DNA from: Vibrio sp. FE10
GTDB lineage: Bacteria > Pseudomonadota > Gammaproteobacteria > Enterobacterales > Vibrionaceae
DNA length: 64,000 nucleotides
Reading direction: 5' to 3'
Assembly (NCBI RefSeq): GCF_030297155.1
Contig: NZ_AP028067.1
Span: 3,720,001 to 3,784,000, forward strand
Shown: positions 25,097 to 35,838 of the stretch, one piece after another
How positions within the stretch are numbered: the stretch's first letter is position 1
Layout: each line of letters begins with the position of its first letter
Translations under genes and position numbers: made by a program
The notes under the pieces: generated by a model
Told to the model about the DNA's origin: nothing
The model's input: the letters and a program-made list of their open reading frames with translations, nothing else
Database searches by the model: none

Positions 25097-25666
25097 TTAT
25101 TGAGATTGAATGTGATGACACTTGCGATCAGCACATTGTTTCTTGGTACCACTGGCTGTTTTCTTCTCAAGTAACAACGGGAACTGGCACTCTTCACAAC
25201 GACCTATAACTGGTGGTTGGTTAACTGCGAACTTACACTTAGGGTAGTTATCACACGCATAGAAGGTTTTGCCATAGCGAGATTTACGCTCAACCAAATG
25301 ACCTCTGCCACACTCCGGGCAAGCAACCAGTGGCTGCTCTTCAGGTTGTTCTTTTGGTTGGTCCAAAGATTCGATGTGATTACACTCTGGATAGCTGCTA
25401 CAGCCAATAAACATCCCAAAGCGACCTTGTCTTAGTACCAATTCATTTTGGCATTTAGGACACGGTACACCCAACTCTTTCACCACGTGACCATCGTTTT
25501 GATGCAAAGGCTTGATGTAATCACAGCTCGGATACTGCTTACAGCCTAAAAATGGGCCGTGCTTACCATGGCGAAGCTGAAGCTCTCCACCACACTGTGG
25601 ACATGGTTCATGCTCTAATGCATGTTCATGTGCTGAAAAAAGCTGATTATCAATCTTACTACTCAT
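25097..25666 (-). CDS. yrdD: Topoisomerase-type C4 zinc-ribbon protein YrdD
   Basis: 189 residues with four tandem C4 zinc ribbons, each of the Cys-Pro-x-Cys ... Cys-x(4-5)-Cys type found at the C-terminus of topoisomerase I, but with no catalytic topoisomerase domain. Blocks begin near residues 22, 69, 115 and 154; the last lacks the Gly-x-Phe-x-Gly-Cys pattern. Likely a nucleic-acid binding protein of unknown role. It follows smg by 12 nt in a leftward operon with dprA. Confidence 0.88.
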   Translation of the reverse strand: MSSKIDNQLFSAHEHALEHEPCPQCGGELQLRHGKHGPFLGCKQYPSCDYIKPLHQNDGHVVKELGVPCPKCQNELVLRQGRFGMFIGCSSYPECNHIESLDQPKEQPEEQPLVACPECGRGHLVERKSRYGKTFYACDNYPKCKFAVNQPPVIGRCEECQFPLLLEKKTASGTKKQCADRKCHHIQSQ

Positions 25667-25678
25667 GACAAGCCTGTA

Positions 25679-26155
25679 TTAATGCAAGATACCTTGCTCT
25701 TTGGTGTACAACAGCTCTTCCATTTGCGTGTAAGCACTTTCATTACCCGGCACATTAAATAGCACCATTAAGATAATCCATTTCAGATCATCCAATTCAA
25801 ATTCGTTTGTCTCAAGCCCCATCACACGATCAATCACCATTTCACGAATCTCTGTCGTGAGTACGTTGATCTGTTCGAGGAACAGCAAGAAACCTCGACA
25901 CTCCATATTAATACGTGAAATCTCTCGACTGGTATAAATACGCATCGAAGTATTAGAACACACACTAATCGCCGCTTGGTTCTCGGTATCTTGCAATGCC
26001 GCAAGATCTTCTAACCAATGGAGGGCCTTATAAATATCATCTTGGTGAAACCCTGCTCGAAGAAGCTCATCTTCCAGCTCATCTTGATCCACCTGCAATT
26101 CAGAATCGCTATGGATGTAGGTTTCAAACAAGTACATCAGTATGTCCATCATCAT
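25679..26155 (-). CDS. smg: Smg family protein (DUF494)
   Basis: A soluble, acidic, mostly helical protein of 158 residues starting [11 protein letters not shown], the family signature. Three ATG codons stand in a row; any could start, and I give the first. The function is unknown. Its conserved position after dprA/smf gave the family its name. It starts 3 nt after the dprA stop. Confidence 0.92.
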   Translation of the reverse strand: MMMDILMYLFETYIHSDSELQVDQDELEDELLRAGFHQDDIYKALHWLEDLAALQDTENQAAISVCSNTSMRIYTSREISRINMECRGFLLFLEQINVLTTEIREMVIDRVMGLETNEFELDDLKWIILMVLFNVPGNESAYTQMEELLYTKEQGILH

Positions 26156-26158
26156 AGC

Positions 26159-27271
26159 TTAGCCTCTCCCCTTTCGAATATAGCCACCGGAAACTGCAAC
26201 AACATGCCCTGAGAGCTCAAGCTCTAAAAGCTGCATCATGACCTCATGCACAGGTATATGGGTTCTCTGTGCCAAAATATCAACGGGTGTCGCCTCTAAT
26301 CCTACGTTAGCTAACAGCTGTGGAAATGGCAATTGCTCATTTTCACCCTCATTCGGCGTAGGCTCGAACAAACTGGGCTGCTGATCTATAGACCAGTCTA
26401 ACAGACTCCTTATTTCAATCAGAACATCTTGAGCATTTTGTACTAAACATGCTCCAGCTTTAATTAAGCTGTTACCTCCGCGACTGGTTGGGCTATGAAT
26501 TGAACCGGGCAGCGCAAACACCTCTCGACCTTGCTCCATGGCATAGCGAGCCGTAATCAAAGAGCCACTTTTCTCAGCAGCTTCAACCACCAAGGTTCCG
26601 AGCGACAATCCACTTATAATACGGTTACGTCTAGGGAAATGTTCAGGTCTTGGTTTTGCGCTTGGACGAAACTCTGAAATCAGTGCCCCATTCTCACAGA
26701 TCCTCTCCGCTAGGTTTCTGTGCCGCGCAGGATAAATGGAATCTAAACCAGAGCCCAGCACCGCGAAAGTCTCCCCTCCTTTATCCAAAGCACCATCATG
26801 AGCATAGCCGTCAATGCCCAACGCTAATCCACTCGTGACGATCAAGCCATTTTGCACAAACTCTTTGGCAAAGGACTTCGCTGTCTGTAGCCCTTCAATA
26901 CTGGCATTGCGACTGCCGACCATCGCGATTTGAGGCTCGATCAGCTTTTCAACGTGACCTTTAACGAAAAGAACACTTGGTGCAGAGGCGATCTCATTCA
27001 GCAGTTTGGGATAATGCGAGCAATTCGGGGTAATGATGTGATGGTTGGGTTGTCTTGCTTGCCACTCTAGGCAAGCCTCCACTTCTCTTGGGGCTTGCTC
27101 TCTTAGATAGGCAATTTGCTTGGCAGACAAGCCAATCGCTTGCAGCTGATGACTTGAGTAGCCAACAATATTAGAAGGAGAATCAATACTCAGCAAACGA
27201 GCAAGGCGCTTGCCACCCAGTTGCGGAACAAAACTTAGAGTTAACCAAGCACTCAGTTGTTGCTCATTCAC
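26159..27271 (-). CDS. dprA: DNA-processing protein DprA (Smf)
   Basis: Loads RecA on incoming single-stranded DNA during natural transformation. It is 370 residues: an N-terminal helix-hairpin-helix/SAM-like region (1-60), a Rossmann-like core (about 85-290) with Met-Val-Gly-Ser-Arg-Asn-Ala, Thr-Ser-Gly-Leu-Ala-Leu-Gly-Ile-Asp and Leu-Gly-Ser-Gly-Leu-Asp, and a C-terminal winged-helix domain (about 315-368). It overlaps the LysM gene by 4 nt. It is intact here, although comM, another transformation gene, is broken in this window. Confidence 0.96.
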   Translation of the reverse strand: MNEQQLSAWLTLSFVPQLGGKRLARLLSIDSPSNIVGYSSHQLQAIGLSAKQIAYLREQAPREVEACLEWQARQPNHHIITPNCSHYPKLLNEIASAPSVLFVKGHVEKLIEPQIAMVGSRNASIEGLQTAKSFAKEFVQNGLIVTSGLALGIDGYAHDGALDKGGETFAVLGSGLDSIYPARHRNLAERICENGALISEFRPSAKPRPEHFPRRNRIISGLSLGTLVVEAAEKSGSLITARYAMEQGREVFALPGSIHSPTSRGGNSLIKAGACLVQNAQDVLIEIRSLLDWSIDQQPSLFEPTPNEGENEQLPFPQLLANVGLEATPVDILAQRTHIPVHEVMMQLLELELSGHVVAVSGGYIRKGRG

Positions 27272-28359
27272 TCGGTGTCCTTAACCTCTTCCGTCAAAGC
27301 AAGGTCCAAAGGCGATACCGCCAGAATATCATTGCTAACCGGCTTAGAGCTCTGAGTGATCAACGCGAGGCTAAAATACTCATAAGGACGAATGACCATC
27401 AAACTACCGAGTGAGGTACTTGGCAACTGCACCTTATCGCTCGCTGCCGACTCTTTATAGCTATATTCACCCTGCTTACCAAACACCACCGCGCCGCTTT
27501 CACTAAGCGTAAACATAGATCCTTGGCGAAGATTGTCCTGTGAACCTTTATTAATAACGACCACCTGATTCTTTGCGCTGTATTGGCTGCCGTCTAATGA
27601 ACCCAAGATATTAGCAAACTGCCCCGCAGCACTAGGCGCTGGATAAAATGTGGTTGAGAGCTTCACCTGATCAACGCCAAGTTCGGGTAACACGAGGTCA
27701 TTAAGTAACACCTCTTGCAGCTGAGTCTCGATCTGCAAACTACTGAACTCAGCATCCACCTCTTTCAAGCGCGCCGTGGCGACCAAACGCAAAGAAGTCA
27801 TACTCGCTTGAGGTTGCTGTCGTTGGTAAGTTTCGACAGAACGGTAGATGCCCCATTTTTGATGTTGCTGATTGCCCGAGATAAATAGTCGGTCTTCACC
27901 TGATAAGAAACGTTTACCATCACTGGTCCCCAACACTCGTTGAGCAGATTGGATATCTTGCTGCTCCACCAAGCGATCAGACTGTAGATACGGCAAAACC
28001 AGCCCCTCATTCACGGTAGGGACTGCTTTCTTCTCAGAGACACGAATCTTAGGGCTTAGTTTGATGACGGGTTTGAGGCTCAATACAGGCTCGCCATTAA
28101 TCCAAACCAGAGACAACTTGTCTCCAGGGTAAATAAGATGAGGGTTTTCTATTTCAGGATTTACCTGCCATAACCTTGGCCACAACCAAGGGCTATCGAG
28201 ATACATCGCGGAGATATCCCATAAGGTATCCCCCTTAACCACCACATACGCCTCGGGTGCGCCTTGTTTTATGGTTAAAGGTTGCTCACTATTTTCAGCC
28301 ATAACGGCGAACGAAAGCGAGGCACAAATAAGAGATAAAGCGGGGAAAAAATGACGCAT
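27268..28359 (-). CDS. LysM-domain exported protein
   Basis: 363 residues with an N-terminal signal peptide (hydrophobic to about residue 21, Ala-Met-Ala end) and one LysM peptidoglycan-binding module at about 37-85 (Val-Val-Lys-Gly-Asp-Thr-Leu-Trp-Asp-Ile ... Pro-Gly-Asp-Lys-Leu). The remainder is a beta-rich region without a known catalytic motif. Genes of this type commonly stand next to dprA in gammaproteobacteria. Probably a periplasmic wall-associated protein. It overlaps dprA by 4 nt and diverges from def. Confidence 0.88.
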   Translation of the reverse strand: MRHFFPALSLICASLSFAVMAENSEQPLTIKQGAPEAYVVVKGDTLWDISAMYLDSPWLWPRLWQVNPEIENPHLIYPGDKLSLVWINGEPVLSLKPVIKLSPKIRVSEKKAVPTVNEGLVLPYLQSDRLVEQQDIQSAQRVLGTSDGKRFLSGEDRLFISGNQQHQKWGIYRSVETYQRQQPQASMTSLRLVATARLKEVDAEFSSLQIETQLQEVLLNDLVLPELGVDQVKLSTTFYPAPSAAGQFANILGSLDGSQYSAKNQVVVINKGSQDNLRQGSMFTLSESGAVVFGKQGEYSYKESAASDKVQLPSTSLGSLMVIRPYEYFSLALITQSSKPVSNDILAVSPLDLALTEEVKDTE

Positions 28360-28499
28360 GACCTAGGTTCCTTGGTCTGAATATATGACATCTGATTAGA
28401 GAATTACCTTCAGGATGCTGTCATTTGGCCTCTAAAATGTCTAGAATTGAGCCAACAAGGTTTAAGCTGTTTCGGCACAGTTCAATATTTCGAGTGTAT

Positions 28500-29012
28500 A
28501 TGTCTGTATTACAAGTATTAACATTACCAGATGATCGTCTACGTACCGTGGCGAAACCGGTAAAAGAAGTTACCCCAGAGATTCAAAAGTTCGTTGATGA
28601 CATGATTGAAACCATGTACGACGAAGAAGGTATCGGCCTTGCGGCAACGCAAGTAGATTTCCACCAGCGCATCGTTGTTATCGATATTTCAGAAACACGT
28701 GACGAGCCTATGGTTCTGATCAACCCTGAAATTACCGACAAACGTGGCGAAGATGGTATCGAAGAAGGCTGTCTATCTGTACCAGGCGCTCGAGCTCTAG
28801 TTCCTCGCGCTGCAGAAGTAACGGTTAAAGCTTTAGACCGTGAAGGCAACGAATTCACATTCGACGCTGACGACCTTCTGGCTATCTGTGTTCAGCACGA
28901 ACTTGACCACCTAGAAGGCAAGTTGTTTGTTGATTACCTATCGCCACTAAAGCGCAAACGTATTCAAGATAAGCTAGCGAAGATTAAACGTTTCAACGAG
29001 AAACAAGGTTAA
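28500..29012 (+). CDS. def: Peptide deformylase Def
   Basis: Removes the formyl group from nascent N-terminal formyl-Met. It has 170 residues when started at ATG 28500, matching the E. coli length; the open frame reaches back to 28425. The three type-1 motifs are present: Gly-Ile-Gly-Leu-Ala-Ala-Thr-Gln at 44-51, Glu-Gly-Cys-Leu-Ser with metal ligand C91, and Gln-His-Glu-Leu-Asp-His with H133, E134 and H137. First gene of def-fmt-rsmB-trkA-trkH. Confidence 0.97.
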   Translation: MSVLQVLTLPDDRLRTVAKPVKEVTPEIQKFVDDMIETMYDEEGIGLAATQVDFHQRIVVIDISETRDEPMVLINPEITDKRGEDGIEEGCLSVPGARALVPRAAEVTVKALDREGNEFTFDADDLLAICVQHELDHLEGKLFVDYLSPLKRKRIQDKLAKIKRFNEKQG

Positions 29013-29050
29013 TAACCGCTGCTATTACTAAATTAAGAAGGAAGTCTACC

Positions 29051-30016
29051 TTGAGTCAATCTTTAAGAATTGTCTTCGCAGGTACTCCGGATTTCGCCGC
29101 CCGTCACTTGGCGGCGTTGTTGTCTTCGGAGCATGAAGTTATTGCTGTTTACACACAGCCAGATCGTCCAGCAGGCCGCGGTAAAAAACTGACTGCGAGC
29201 CCAGTAAAAAACATCGCACTTGAAAACAATATTCCGGTTTACCAACCAGAAAATTTCAAGTCAGATGAAGCTAAGCAAGAGCTAGCAGATTTGAATGCTG
29301 ACATCATGGTTGTTGTCGCTTACGGCTTGCTTCTTCCACAAGCTGTATTAGATACGCCTCGCTTGGGTTGTATCAACGTGCATGGCTCTATCCTACCGCG
29401 CTGGCGTGGTGCTGCTCCGATCCAACGCTCTATCTGGGCGGGCGATAAAGAGACTGGCGTAACGATCATGCAGATGGATATCGGCCTAGATACCGGTGAT
29501 ATGTTAAGTATCGCGACGCTACCAATCGAAGCAACAGACACCAGCGCGTCAATGTACAAGAAGTTGGCTGGCCTTGGTCCTGATGCTCTTGTTGAATGTT
29601 TAGCTGACATCGCTTCTGGTAAGGCAGTTGCTGAGAAGCAAGATGACGAGTTTGCTAACTACGCGAAGAAGCTGAGCAAAGAAGAAGCGAAGATTGACTG
29701 GAATGACAGTGCAGAACACATCGAACGTTGTGTGCGCGCTTTCAACCCATGGCCAATGAGTCACTTTGCGATTACTGATAGCAGCTCTAATGATGAAAAA
29801 AGCATTAAAGTTTGGCAGACACGTGTTGATGAAGAATCGACATCTGCGCCAGCTGGCTCAATCATCAAAGCAGATAAGACTGGTATTTATGTTGCGACTG
29901 GCGACAAAGTACTGGTTTTGGAACAGCTGCAAGTTCCAGGTAAAAAAGCCATGTCAGTTCAGGACATCTTGAACTCACGTGCAAGCTGGTTTGAAGTTGG
30001 TACTCAACTTTCTTAA
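29051..30016 (+). CDS. fmt: Methionyl-tRNA formyltransferase Fmt
   Basis: Formylates Met-tRNA(fMet) with 10-formyl-tetrahydrofolate. It is 321 residues. The catalytic N-terminal domain has Phe-Ala-Gly-Thr-Pro-Asp-Phe at 9-15, Asn-Val-His-Gly-Ser-Ile-Leu-Pro near 110 and the key Asp in Met-Asp-Ile-Gly-Leu-Asp-Thr-Gly-Asp. The C-terminal domain, about 205 onward, binds tRNA. It starts with TTG at 29051 behind AAGGAAG, which fits the known N-terminus; no in-frame ATG is nearby. Confidence 0.95.
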   Translation: MSQSLRIVFAGTPDFAARHLAALLSSEHEVIAVYTQPDRPAGRGKKLTASPVKNIALENNIPVYQPENFKSDEAKQELADLNADIMVVVAYGLLLPQAVLDTPRLGCINVHGSILPRWRGAAPIQRSIWAGDKETGVTIMQMDIGLDTGDMLSIATLPIEATDTSASMYKKLAGLGPDALVECLADIASGKAVAEKQDDEFANYAKKLSKEEAKIDWNDSAEHIERCVRAFNPWPMSHFAITDSSSNDEKSIKVWQTRVDEESTSAPAGSIIKADKTGIYVATGDKVLVLEQLQVPGKKAMSVQDILNSRASWFEVGTQLS

Positions 30017-30136
30017 CCGCTTTAAAGCTACTCAATATGTCCTTAAAAACGCGTAGCTTATAAAAAACACAGTTTAGAAAACCTTTACGAGGGCAGAGAT
30101 GCCCTCATGTATTCAAATAAATATTCGGTACCCCTC

Positions 30137-31417
30137 ATGAATGTTCGCGCTGCTGCTGCAAATGTCCTATTCCAAGTTGTCGATAAAGGCCACTCTCTTT
30201 CACACGCTCTCCCTGCGGCTCAAAAAACGATCCGTCCACGAGACCATGCTCTATTGCAAGAGATTTGCTACGGCGCACTTCGTTACCTGCCTCGCTTAGA
30301 GTCAATCGCTAACGAACTGATGGAAAACTCGCTTAAAGGTAAAAAGCGCGTATTCCACCATCTTATTTTAGTAGGCATTTACCAGTTGAGCTTTATGCGC
30401 ATTCCTTCGCATGCTGCCGTTGCTGAAACAGTTGAAGCAACCAAAACACTGCGCGGCCCAAGCCTCAGTGGTTTGATCAATGCAGTGCTTCGCAGCTATT
30501 TGCGCGATCAAGAAGAGCTAGATGAGAAAGCCGTTAGCCACAATGCAGGCAAATACAGCCACCCAAGCTGGATTCTAAAAATGCTTCAAGAAAGCTACCC
30601 AGATCAGTGGGAGCAATTGGTTGAAGCAAACAACAGCAAGGCACCAATGTGGCTACGCGTAAACCGCCAGCACCACACTCGTGACGAGTATGTTGAACTG
30701 CTTAAAAACGAAAACATTGAATACACACTGCACCCAGAAGCGGCTGATGCCATAAAATTAGCCTCACCTTGTGACGTTACTTTGCTTCCTGGCTTTGACC
30801 GAGGCTGGGTATCAGTACAAGACGCTGCAGCTCAACTTTCTGTTGATTACCTAACACCAAAAGATGGTGAGCTAATCCTAGATTGCTGTGCTGCTCCTGG
30901 CGGTAAAACTGCACACATTCTTGAACATACTCAAGACACTGAAGTGGTTGCAATCGACAGTGATATTAAACGCCTAGACCGCGTTTACGATAACCTTGAA
31001 CGCCTACAACTACGTGCCGACGTAATCTGTGGTGATGCTCGCTACCCTGAAGAGTGGTGGACTGGCAGTCAGTTCGACCGCATCCTACTTGATGCTCCAT
31101 GTTCAGCGACTGGTGTAATTCGCCGTCACCCTGACATTAAGTGGCTACGTCGTGCCTCTGATATCGATGCACTAGCAGAACTACAAAGCGAAATCTTGGA
31201 TGCAATGTGGCGCCAGCTAAAAGAAGGCGGCACCATGGTTTATGCGACATGTTCTATCACGCCGCAAGAAAACGTGCTGCAAGTGAAAGCATTCTTAGAG
31301 CGTACTGAGAACGCAACGCTGGTTGGGTCTGATATCGAAAAACCGGGTCGTCAAATACTGCCTGGTGAAGAAGATATGGATGGCTTCTACTACGCAGTTC
31401 TAGTAAAACAGGCATAA
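30137..31417 (+). CDS. rsmB: 16S rRNA m5C967 methyltransferase RsmB
   Basis: A SAM-dependent enzyme that methylates C967 of 16S rRNA. It has 426 residues from ATG 30137. An N-terminal NusB-like RNA-binding domain (about 1-140) precedes a Rossmann methyltransferase with Cys-Ala-Ala-Pro-Gly-Gly-Lys-Thr, the catalytic Asp-Ala-Pro-Cys-Ser-Ala-Thr-Gly and the second cysteine in Ala-Thr-Cys-Ser-Ile. An upstream in-frame ATG at 30107 would add 10 residues; I prefer 30137 because the usual vibrio N-terminus begins there, though its ribosome binding site is poor. Confidence 0.93.
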   Translation: MNVRAAAANVLFQVVDKGHSLSHALPAAQKTIRPRDHALLQEICYGALRYLPRLESIANELMENSLKGKKRVFHHLILVGIYQLSFMRIPSHAAVAETVEATKTLRGPSLSGLINAVLRSYLRDQEELDEKAVSHNAGKYSHPSWILKMLQESYPDQWEQLVEANNSKAPMWLRVNRQHHTRDEYVELLKNENIEYTLHPEAADAIKLASPCDVTLLPGFDRGWVSVQDAAAQLSVDYLTPKDGELILDCCAAPGGKTAHILEHTQDTEVVAIDSDIKRLDRVYDNLERLQLRADVICGDARYPEEWWTGSQFDRILLDAPCSATGVIRRHPDIKWLRRASDIDALAELQSEILDAMWRQLKEGGTMVYATCSITPQENVLQVKAFLERTENATLVGSDIEKPGRQILPGEEDMDGFYYAVLVKQA

Positions 31418-31422
31418 CAACT

Positions 31423-31460
31423 AACAGCGGCTAAGAATTTATTTCTTAGCCGCTGTTTCT
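31423..31460 (+). terminator. Terminator after rsmB
   Basis: AACAGCGGCTAAGAA, TTTAT and TTCTTAGCCGCTGTT form a 15-bp perfect stem followed by TTCTTT. trkA 70 bp downstream therefore probably has its own promoter as well. Confidence 0.9.
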
Positions 31461-31527
31461 TTCTAGTGCATTATCAAAGCGAAATGAGTTCACTAGAATT
31501 ACAACGGCAAAAAATAAGAGAAAGGCT

Positions 31528-32904
31528 ATGAAGATCATTATTCTAGGTGCTGGACAAGTTGGCGGTACCCTTGCTGAAAACCTAGTGGGTGAAAACAATG
31601 ACATCACGATCGTCGACCGTAATGCCGACCGACTTCGTGAACTTCAGGACAAATACGACCTTAGGGTTGTAAACGGTTATGCCAGCCACCCGAACACACT
31701 ACGTGAAGCGGGCGCGCAAGATGCCGACATGTTGGTTGCCGTAACCAACATGGATGAAACCAACATGGCCGCATGTCAGGTTGCCTTCTCTCTGTTTAAT
31801 ACGCCAAACCGAATTGCCCGTATCCGCTCTCCACAGTATTTAGAAGAGAAAGAAGCACTCTTCAAATCAGGTGCGATTCCGGTCGATCATTTGATTGCAC
31901 CAGAAGAACTCGTCACCAGTTACATCGAGCGCCTGATTCAATATCCAGGTGCACTACAAGTGGTGAGCTTTGCAGAACAGAAAGTGAGCCTAGTAGCAGT
32001 AAAAGCCTACTACGGTGGCCCACTGGTTGGTAATGCACTGTCTGCTTTGCGTGAGCACATGCCTCACATTGATACTCGTGTTGCGGCTATCTTCCGTCAA
32101 GGTCGCCCTATTCGCCCACAAGGCACTACCATCATTGAAGCCGATGATGAGGTTTTCTTTGTGGCAGCGAGTAACCATATCCGCTCAGTAATGAGTGAGC
32201 TGCAGCGCCTCGAGAAACCATACCGCCGCATCATGATTGTGGGCGGTGGTAACATTGGTGCAAGCTTGGCAAAACGCCTTGAACAGAGCTACAGCATCAA
32301 GCTTATCGAGCGCAGCTACACTCGTGCCGAGAAGCTATCTGAAGAATTAGAAAACACCATCGTCTTCTGTGGTGATGCAGCCGACCAAGAACTGCTGACC
32401 GAAGAGAACATCGATCAGGTAGATGTGTTCATTGCCCTAACCAATGAAGATGAAACCAACATCATGTCAGCGATGCTGGCGAAGCGAATGGGTGCCAAGA
32501 AGGTAATGGTGCTGATTCAGCGTGGCGCTTATGTCGACCTTGTTCAGGGTGGCGTGATTGATATTGCGATATCGCCACAGCAAGCGACCATTTCTGCGCT
32601 GCTTACTCACGTTCGTCGTGCCGATATTGTAAACGTATCCTCTCTACGTCGTGGCGCTGCAGAGGCGATCGAAGCCATTGCGCACGGTGACGAAACCACA
32701 TCTAAGGTTGTTGGCCGAGCGATTGGCGACATCAAACTGCCACCGGGCACCACCATTGGTGCAATTGTTCGCGGAGAAGAGGTACTTATCGCGCACGATA
32801 GAACCGTAATCGAACAAGATGACCACGTAGTTATGTTCCTAGTGGACAAAAAATACGTACCTGATGTTGAGTCTCTATTCCAACCGAGCCCGTTCTTCTT
32901 ATAG
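31528..32904 (+). CDS. trkA: Trk potassium uptake regulatory subunit TrkA
   Basis: A peripheral NAD(H)/nucleotide-binding subunit that gates the TrkH/TrkG channel. It has 458 residues built of two repeats, each a Rossmann RCK_N domain (Leu-Gly-Ala-Gly-Gln-Val-Gly-Gly-Thr at 5-13; Val-Gly-Gly-Gly-Asn-Ile-Gly at about 239-245) followed by an RCK_C domain. AGAAAGG lies before the ATG. trkH follows 80 nt downstream. Confidence 0.97.
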   Translation: MKIIILGAGQVGGTLAENLVGENNDITIVDRNADRLRELQDKYDLRVVNGYASHPNTLREAGAQDADMLVAVTNMDETNMAACQVAFSLFNTPNRIARIRSPQYLEEKEALFKSGAIPVDHLIAPEELVTSYIERLIQYPGALQVVSFAEQKVSLVAVKAYYGGPLVGNALSALREHMPHIDTRVAAIFRQGRPIRPQGTTIIEADDEVFFVAASNHIRSVMSELQRLEKPYRRIMIVGGGNIGASLAKRLEQSYSIKLIERSYTRAEKLSEELENTIVFCGDAADQELLTEENIDQVDVFIALTNEDETNIMSAMLAKRMGAKKVMVLIQRGAYVDLVQGGVIDIAISPQQATISALLTHVRRADIVNVSSLRRGAAEAIEAIAHGDETTSKVVGRAIGDIKLPPGTTIGAIVRGEEVLIAHDRTVIEQDDHVVMFLVDKKYVPDVESLFQPSPFFL

Positions 32905-32984
32905 CCTTGTTCTCGTAAGCTTCTTCTCACAACTTTCTTCTTGTGAGAACGACGCTCCGGCACAAAGCGATGGTCTATTAAGCT

Positions 32985-34430
32985 ATGGTCAACTTTCGTC
33001 CGATATTATTAGTAATAGGGTTAGTATTATCAAAACTCGCCCTTTTCATGTACATCCCCACATTGGTTGCCTTCTTTACCGGCACCGGTGGCTTTCTCGA
33101 GTTTGGTCAATCGGTAGTGATCACGCACATTGTGGCGTTCATTTGCTTGAGCTTAGGCCGTTCCGCTAAGTTTCGATTAGGGGTGCGGGACATGTTCCTG
33201 ATCACCTCTTTGGTATGGACTATTGCCAGCGCCTTCGCTGCACTGCCCTTTGTTTTCATCAACCACATCAGTTTCACTGACGCCTACTTTGAAACCATGT
33301 CTGGAATCACCACGACAGGATCAACCGTATTAAGCGGCTTAGACAGCATGGCACCAAGCATTCTATTGTGGCGTTCAATTTTACAGTGGCTCGGTGGTAT
33401 TGGCTTTATCGTAATGGCGGTAGCTGTTCTGCCAATGCTCAACGTCGGTGGCATGCGCCTTTTCCAAACTGAGTCTTCCGATTGGTCAGATAAAAGTAGC
33501 CCACGAGCGAAAACCGTCGCAAAAAACATTGTGGCGGTTTATCTGGTACTGACAGGCTTGTGCTTGGTGAGTTACCTGTTTGCCGGAATGAGCGTCTTTG
33601 ATGCCATCAATCATGCATTCACAACGCTCTCGACTGGCGGTTACTCGACCTCAGATGGATCAATGAATCACTTCTCGAACAGCGCACATTGGGTCGGAAC
33701 TGCGTTCATGTTCCTTGGTGGCTTACCGTTCTTACTGTTTGTCAGTGCACTTCGAGGCCGAAAGCTCTCATTACTCTATAAAGACGCGCAAGTCAGAGGT
33801 TTCACTTACCTATTCTTAGTCACCAGCGCTGTGATCTCCACATGGTTGGTGATGAGAGATGGGTATAGCGTGATGGATGCTCTGCGTGTCTCAATGTTCA
33901 ACATCGTATCAGTCGTCACCACAACCGGTTTTGGCTTAGAAGACTTCACCGCATGGGGCGCACTACCAACCACACTGTTTGCCTTCCTAATGATGGCAGG
34001 TGCTTGTTCAGGCTCAACCTCAGGTGGTATAAAAATATTCCGCTTCCAGATCGCGATGACCATGCTCCACAAACAAATGATGAAGCTGATTCATCCATCA
34101 GGTGTGTTTGTGCAACGCTACAACCAACGACCAGTCAGTGACGACATTGTTCGCTCATTAGTCGCATTTGGTTTGATGTTCTTTATTACTATTATCTTAA
34201 TCGCTGGTGGTTTGAGTGCGATGGGGTTAGACCCAATAACAAGCATCTCTGGCGCGATTACAGCCGTTGCCAACGTTGGTCCGGGCATGGGTAGCGTGAT
34301 AGGCCCAACGGGGAATTTTGCACCACTACCAGACGCCGCTAAATGGTTATTAAGTTTAGGTATGTTGATGGGCCGACTTGAGATACTGACGCTAATTGTT
34401 CTATTTTTCCCTGCCTTTTGGCGACGCTAA
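32985..34430 (+). CDS. trkH: Trk potassium channel subunit TrkH
   Basis: A potassium-translocating inner-membrane subunit of 481 residues. Four membrane-pore-membrane repeats are recognisable from their selectivity-filter loops: Thr-Thr-Thr-Gly-Ser, Leu-Ser-Thr-Gly-Gly-Tyr, Thr-Thr-Thr-Gly-Phe-Gly and Ala-Asn-Val-Gly-Pro-Gly. It is cotranscribed with trkA. The following small gene begins 26 nt after the stop. Confidence 0.96.
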   Translation: MVNFRPILLVIGLVLSKLALFMYIPTLVAFFTGTGGFLEFGQSVVITHIVAFICLSLGRSAKFRLGVRDMFLITSLVWTIASAFAALPFVFINHISFTDAYFETMSGITTTGSTVLSGLDSMAPSILLWRSILQWLGGIGFIVMAVAVLPMLNVGGMRLFQTESSDWSDKSSPRAKTVAKNIVAVYLVLTGLCLVSYLFAGMSVFDAINHAFTTLSTGGYSTSDGSMNHFSNSAHWVGTAFMFLGGLPFLLFVSALRGRKLSLLYKDAQVRGFTYLFLVTSAVISTWLVMRDGYSVMDALRVSMFNIVSVVTTTGFGLEDFTAWGALPTTLFAFLMMAGACSGSTSGGIKIFRFQIAMTMLHKQMMKLIHPSGVFVQRYNQRPVSDDIVRSLVAFGLMFFITIILIAGGLSAMGLDPITSISGAITAVANVGPGMGSVIGPTGNFAPLPDAAKWLLSLGMLMGRLEILTLIVLFFPAFWRR

Positions 34431-34456
34431 TTACGCGAATATTTAAGGAAACACAA

Positions 34457-35044
34457 ATGAAATCACCCCTATTTATCGCAAGCGTGCTGCTCGCAAACTC
34501 AGTATGTATGAGCTCTGCATTCGCCGACCAAATGGTGACTCTGCCTGATGGTAAAGAGATCTTACTGAAAGACGATTTCACATGGCAATACGTGGCACAG
34601 AAGCAAGCAGAAACGGCGACGACATCAGAAATCGCAGCTCCTGTTGCAGCAGCGCCGGTTGTAGCCGTCCCAATCGCGACTAATGTGCGTGGTACTACGA
34701 TTGTTGTTGATAGCAAGAAGCCAAGCTTACAGCTGTCTCAATCAGGAGTGGATGTTGTACTAGGTGCAAGTCGCTATGAAGACGGCGAGCTGATCATCCC
34801 TACGGCGATTACCAACCAAGGCACACAGGCTGTCATCTTAGTGTCTTTGAAATTAGGAGTGTATTCACCAAGTGGGGAATTATTAGAAGAGAAAACGGTA
34901 GCGGTTTGGAAATCGATAAAGCGTATGGCAGATACCTACCTTCGACCAAAAACAGATGCCGAAGGTACGTCGCTTAACCTAACTGTTGATCAATACCCAG
35001 AGTATCAAATCAAAGCCGAAATCGTTGAGGTGCTGGCTCGTTAA
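34457..35044 (+). CDS. DUF3157-like exported protein
   Basis: 195 residues beginning with a signal peptide (hydrophobic 5-20, Ala-Phe-Ala cleavage near 22-24). A short domain with Leu-Pro-Asp-Gly-Lys-Glu and Asp-Asp-Phe-Thr-Trp follows, then an Ala/Val-rich linker and a beta-rich C-terminal part that may be a FxLYD-like fold. The start is ATG 34457 behind AAGGAAA. Assignment to DUF3157 is from memory of vibrio annotations. Periplasmic, function unknown. It is convergent with the hemolysin III-type gene, sharing 4 bp. Confidence 0.72.
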   Translation: MKSPLFIASVLLANSVCMSSAFADQMVTLPDGKEILLKDDFTWQYVAQKQAETATTSEIAAPVAAAPVVAVPIATNVRGTTIVVDSKKPSLQLSQSGVDVVLGASRYEDGELIIPTAITNQGTQAVILVSLKLGVYSPSGELLEEKTVAVWKSIKRMADTYLRPKTDAEGTSLNLTVDQYPEYQIKAEIVEVLAR

Positions 35045-35694
35045 ACCGGCGTCACGTACAGATAAATAGCGAAGAAATGGCAAGCGCAGCCCGCCAATAC
35101 AAACAAGTGCCAGATGGCATGGTTATAAGGGATGCGTTTTGCCACATAGAAAATCACACCCAGCGAGTAAATCACCCCGCCAACTGCCAGTAACACCAAA
35201 CCACCGATATCGATGTTCATCGCTAATTGATAAACCACAATCAAAGATAGCCAACCCATAGCTAAGTAAATGAACAGCGATAGACGCTTAAATCGGTACA
35301 CGAATGCTATCTTCATGATAATACCGACCAACGCAATTCCCCAGATAACCGCCATCAAGCCCATTGCCAGTGGGGTTCTTAATCCGACCAATAAAAAAGG
35401 CGTGTAGCTACCTGCGATCAGTAAGTAAATCGCACAGTGATCGAGGGTTTTGAGTAAGCGCTTGGTTTTTTCTGTGGTGATCGAGTGATACAGCGTAGAA
35501 GCAAGAAACAGAAGGATAATACTGCTGCCATAGACCGTCATGCTGGTAATAGTCAGCATGTCAGCTTGATAGTCAAACGCACGAATCAGTAGCAGGATTA
35601 AACCAACCACACCAAGCACCACGCCTAAGCCATGAGTTATCGCATTAGCGCGTTCTTCGATGTCACTGTATTCGCTCGCCGATGATGCAGACAT
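35041..35694 (-). CDS. Hemolysin III family membrane protein
   Basis: 217 residues and seven hydrophobic segments, of the HlyIII/PAQR superfamily. Family residues are visible: Glu-Arg-Ala-Asn-Ala-Ile-Thr-His-Gly near 14-22, Ser-Thr-Leu-Tyr-His-Ser near 66, Asp-His-Cys-Ala-Ile-Tyr near 84, and the C-terminal His-Ala-Ile-Trp-His-Leu-Phe-Val-Leu; these supply the predicted metal site. It is a putative membrane hydrolase or regulator, and the haemolysin name is historical. Confidence 0.92.
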   Translation of the reverse strand: MSASSASEYSDIEERANAITHGLGVVLGVVGLILLLIRAFDYQADMLTITSMTVYGSSIILLFLASTLYHSITTEKTKRLLKTLDHCAIYLLIAGSYTPFLLVGLRTPLAMGLMAVIWGIALVGIIMKIAFVYRFKRLSLFIYLAMGWLSLIVVYQLAMNIDIGGLVLLAVGGVIYSLGVIFYVAKRIPYNHAIWHLFVLAGCACHFFAIYLYVTPV

Positions 35695-35838
35695 GATTAT
35701 CCTACTAGAGTAAATGTTCGATTAGACTAGTATTGCACATTAAGCTTACACGTGTAAGCTTAAATTTTTATGACAAAATGACTTGTGAGATGCGCAATAA
35801 AGCTAACCGATGTGATTAAGTAAATACATGCGATTCAG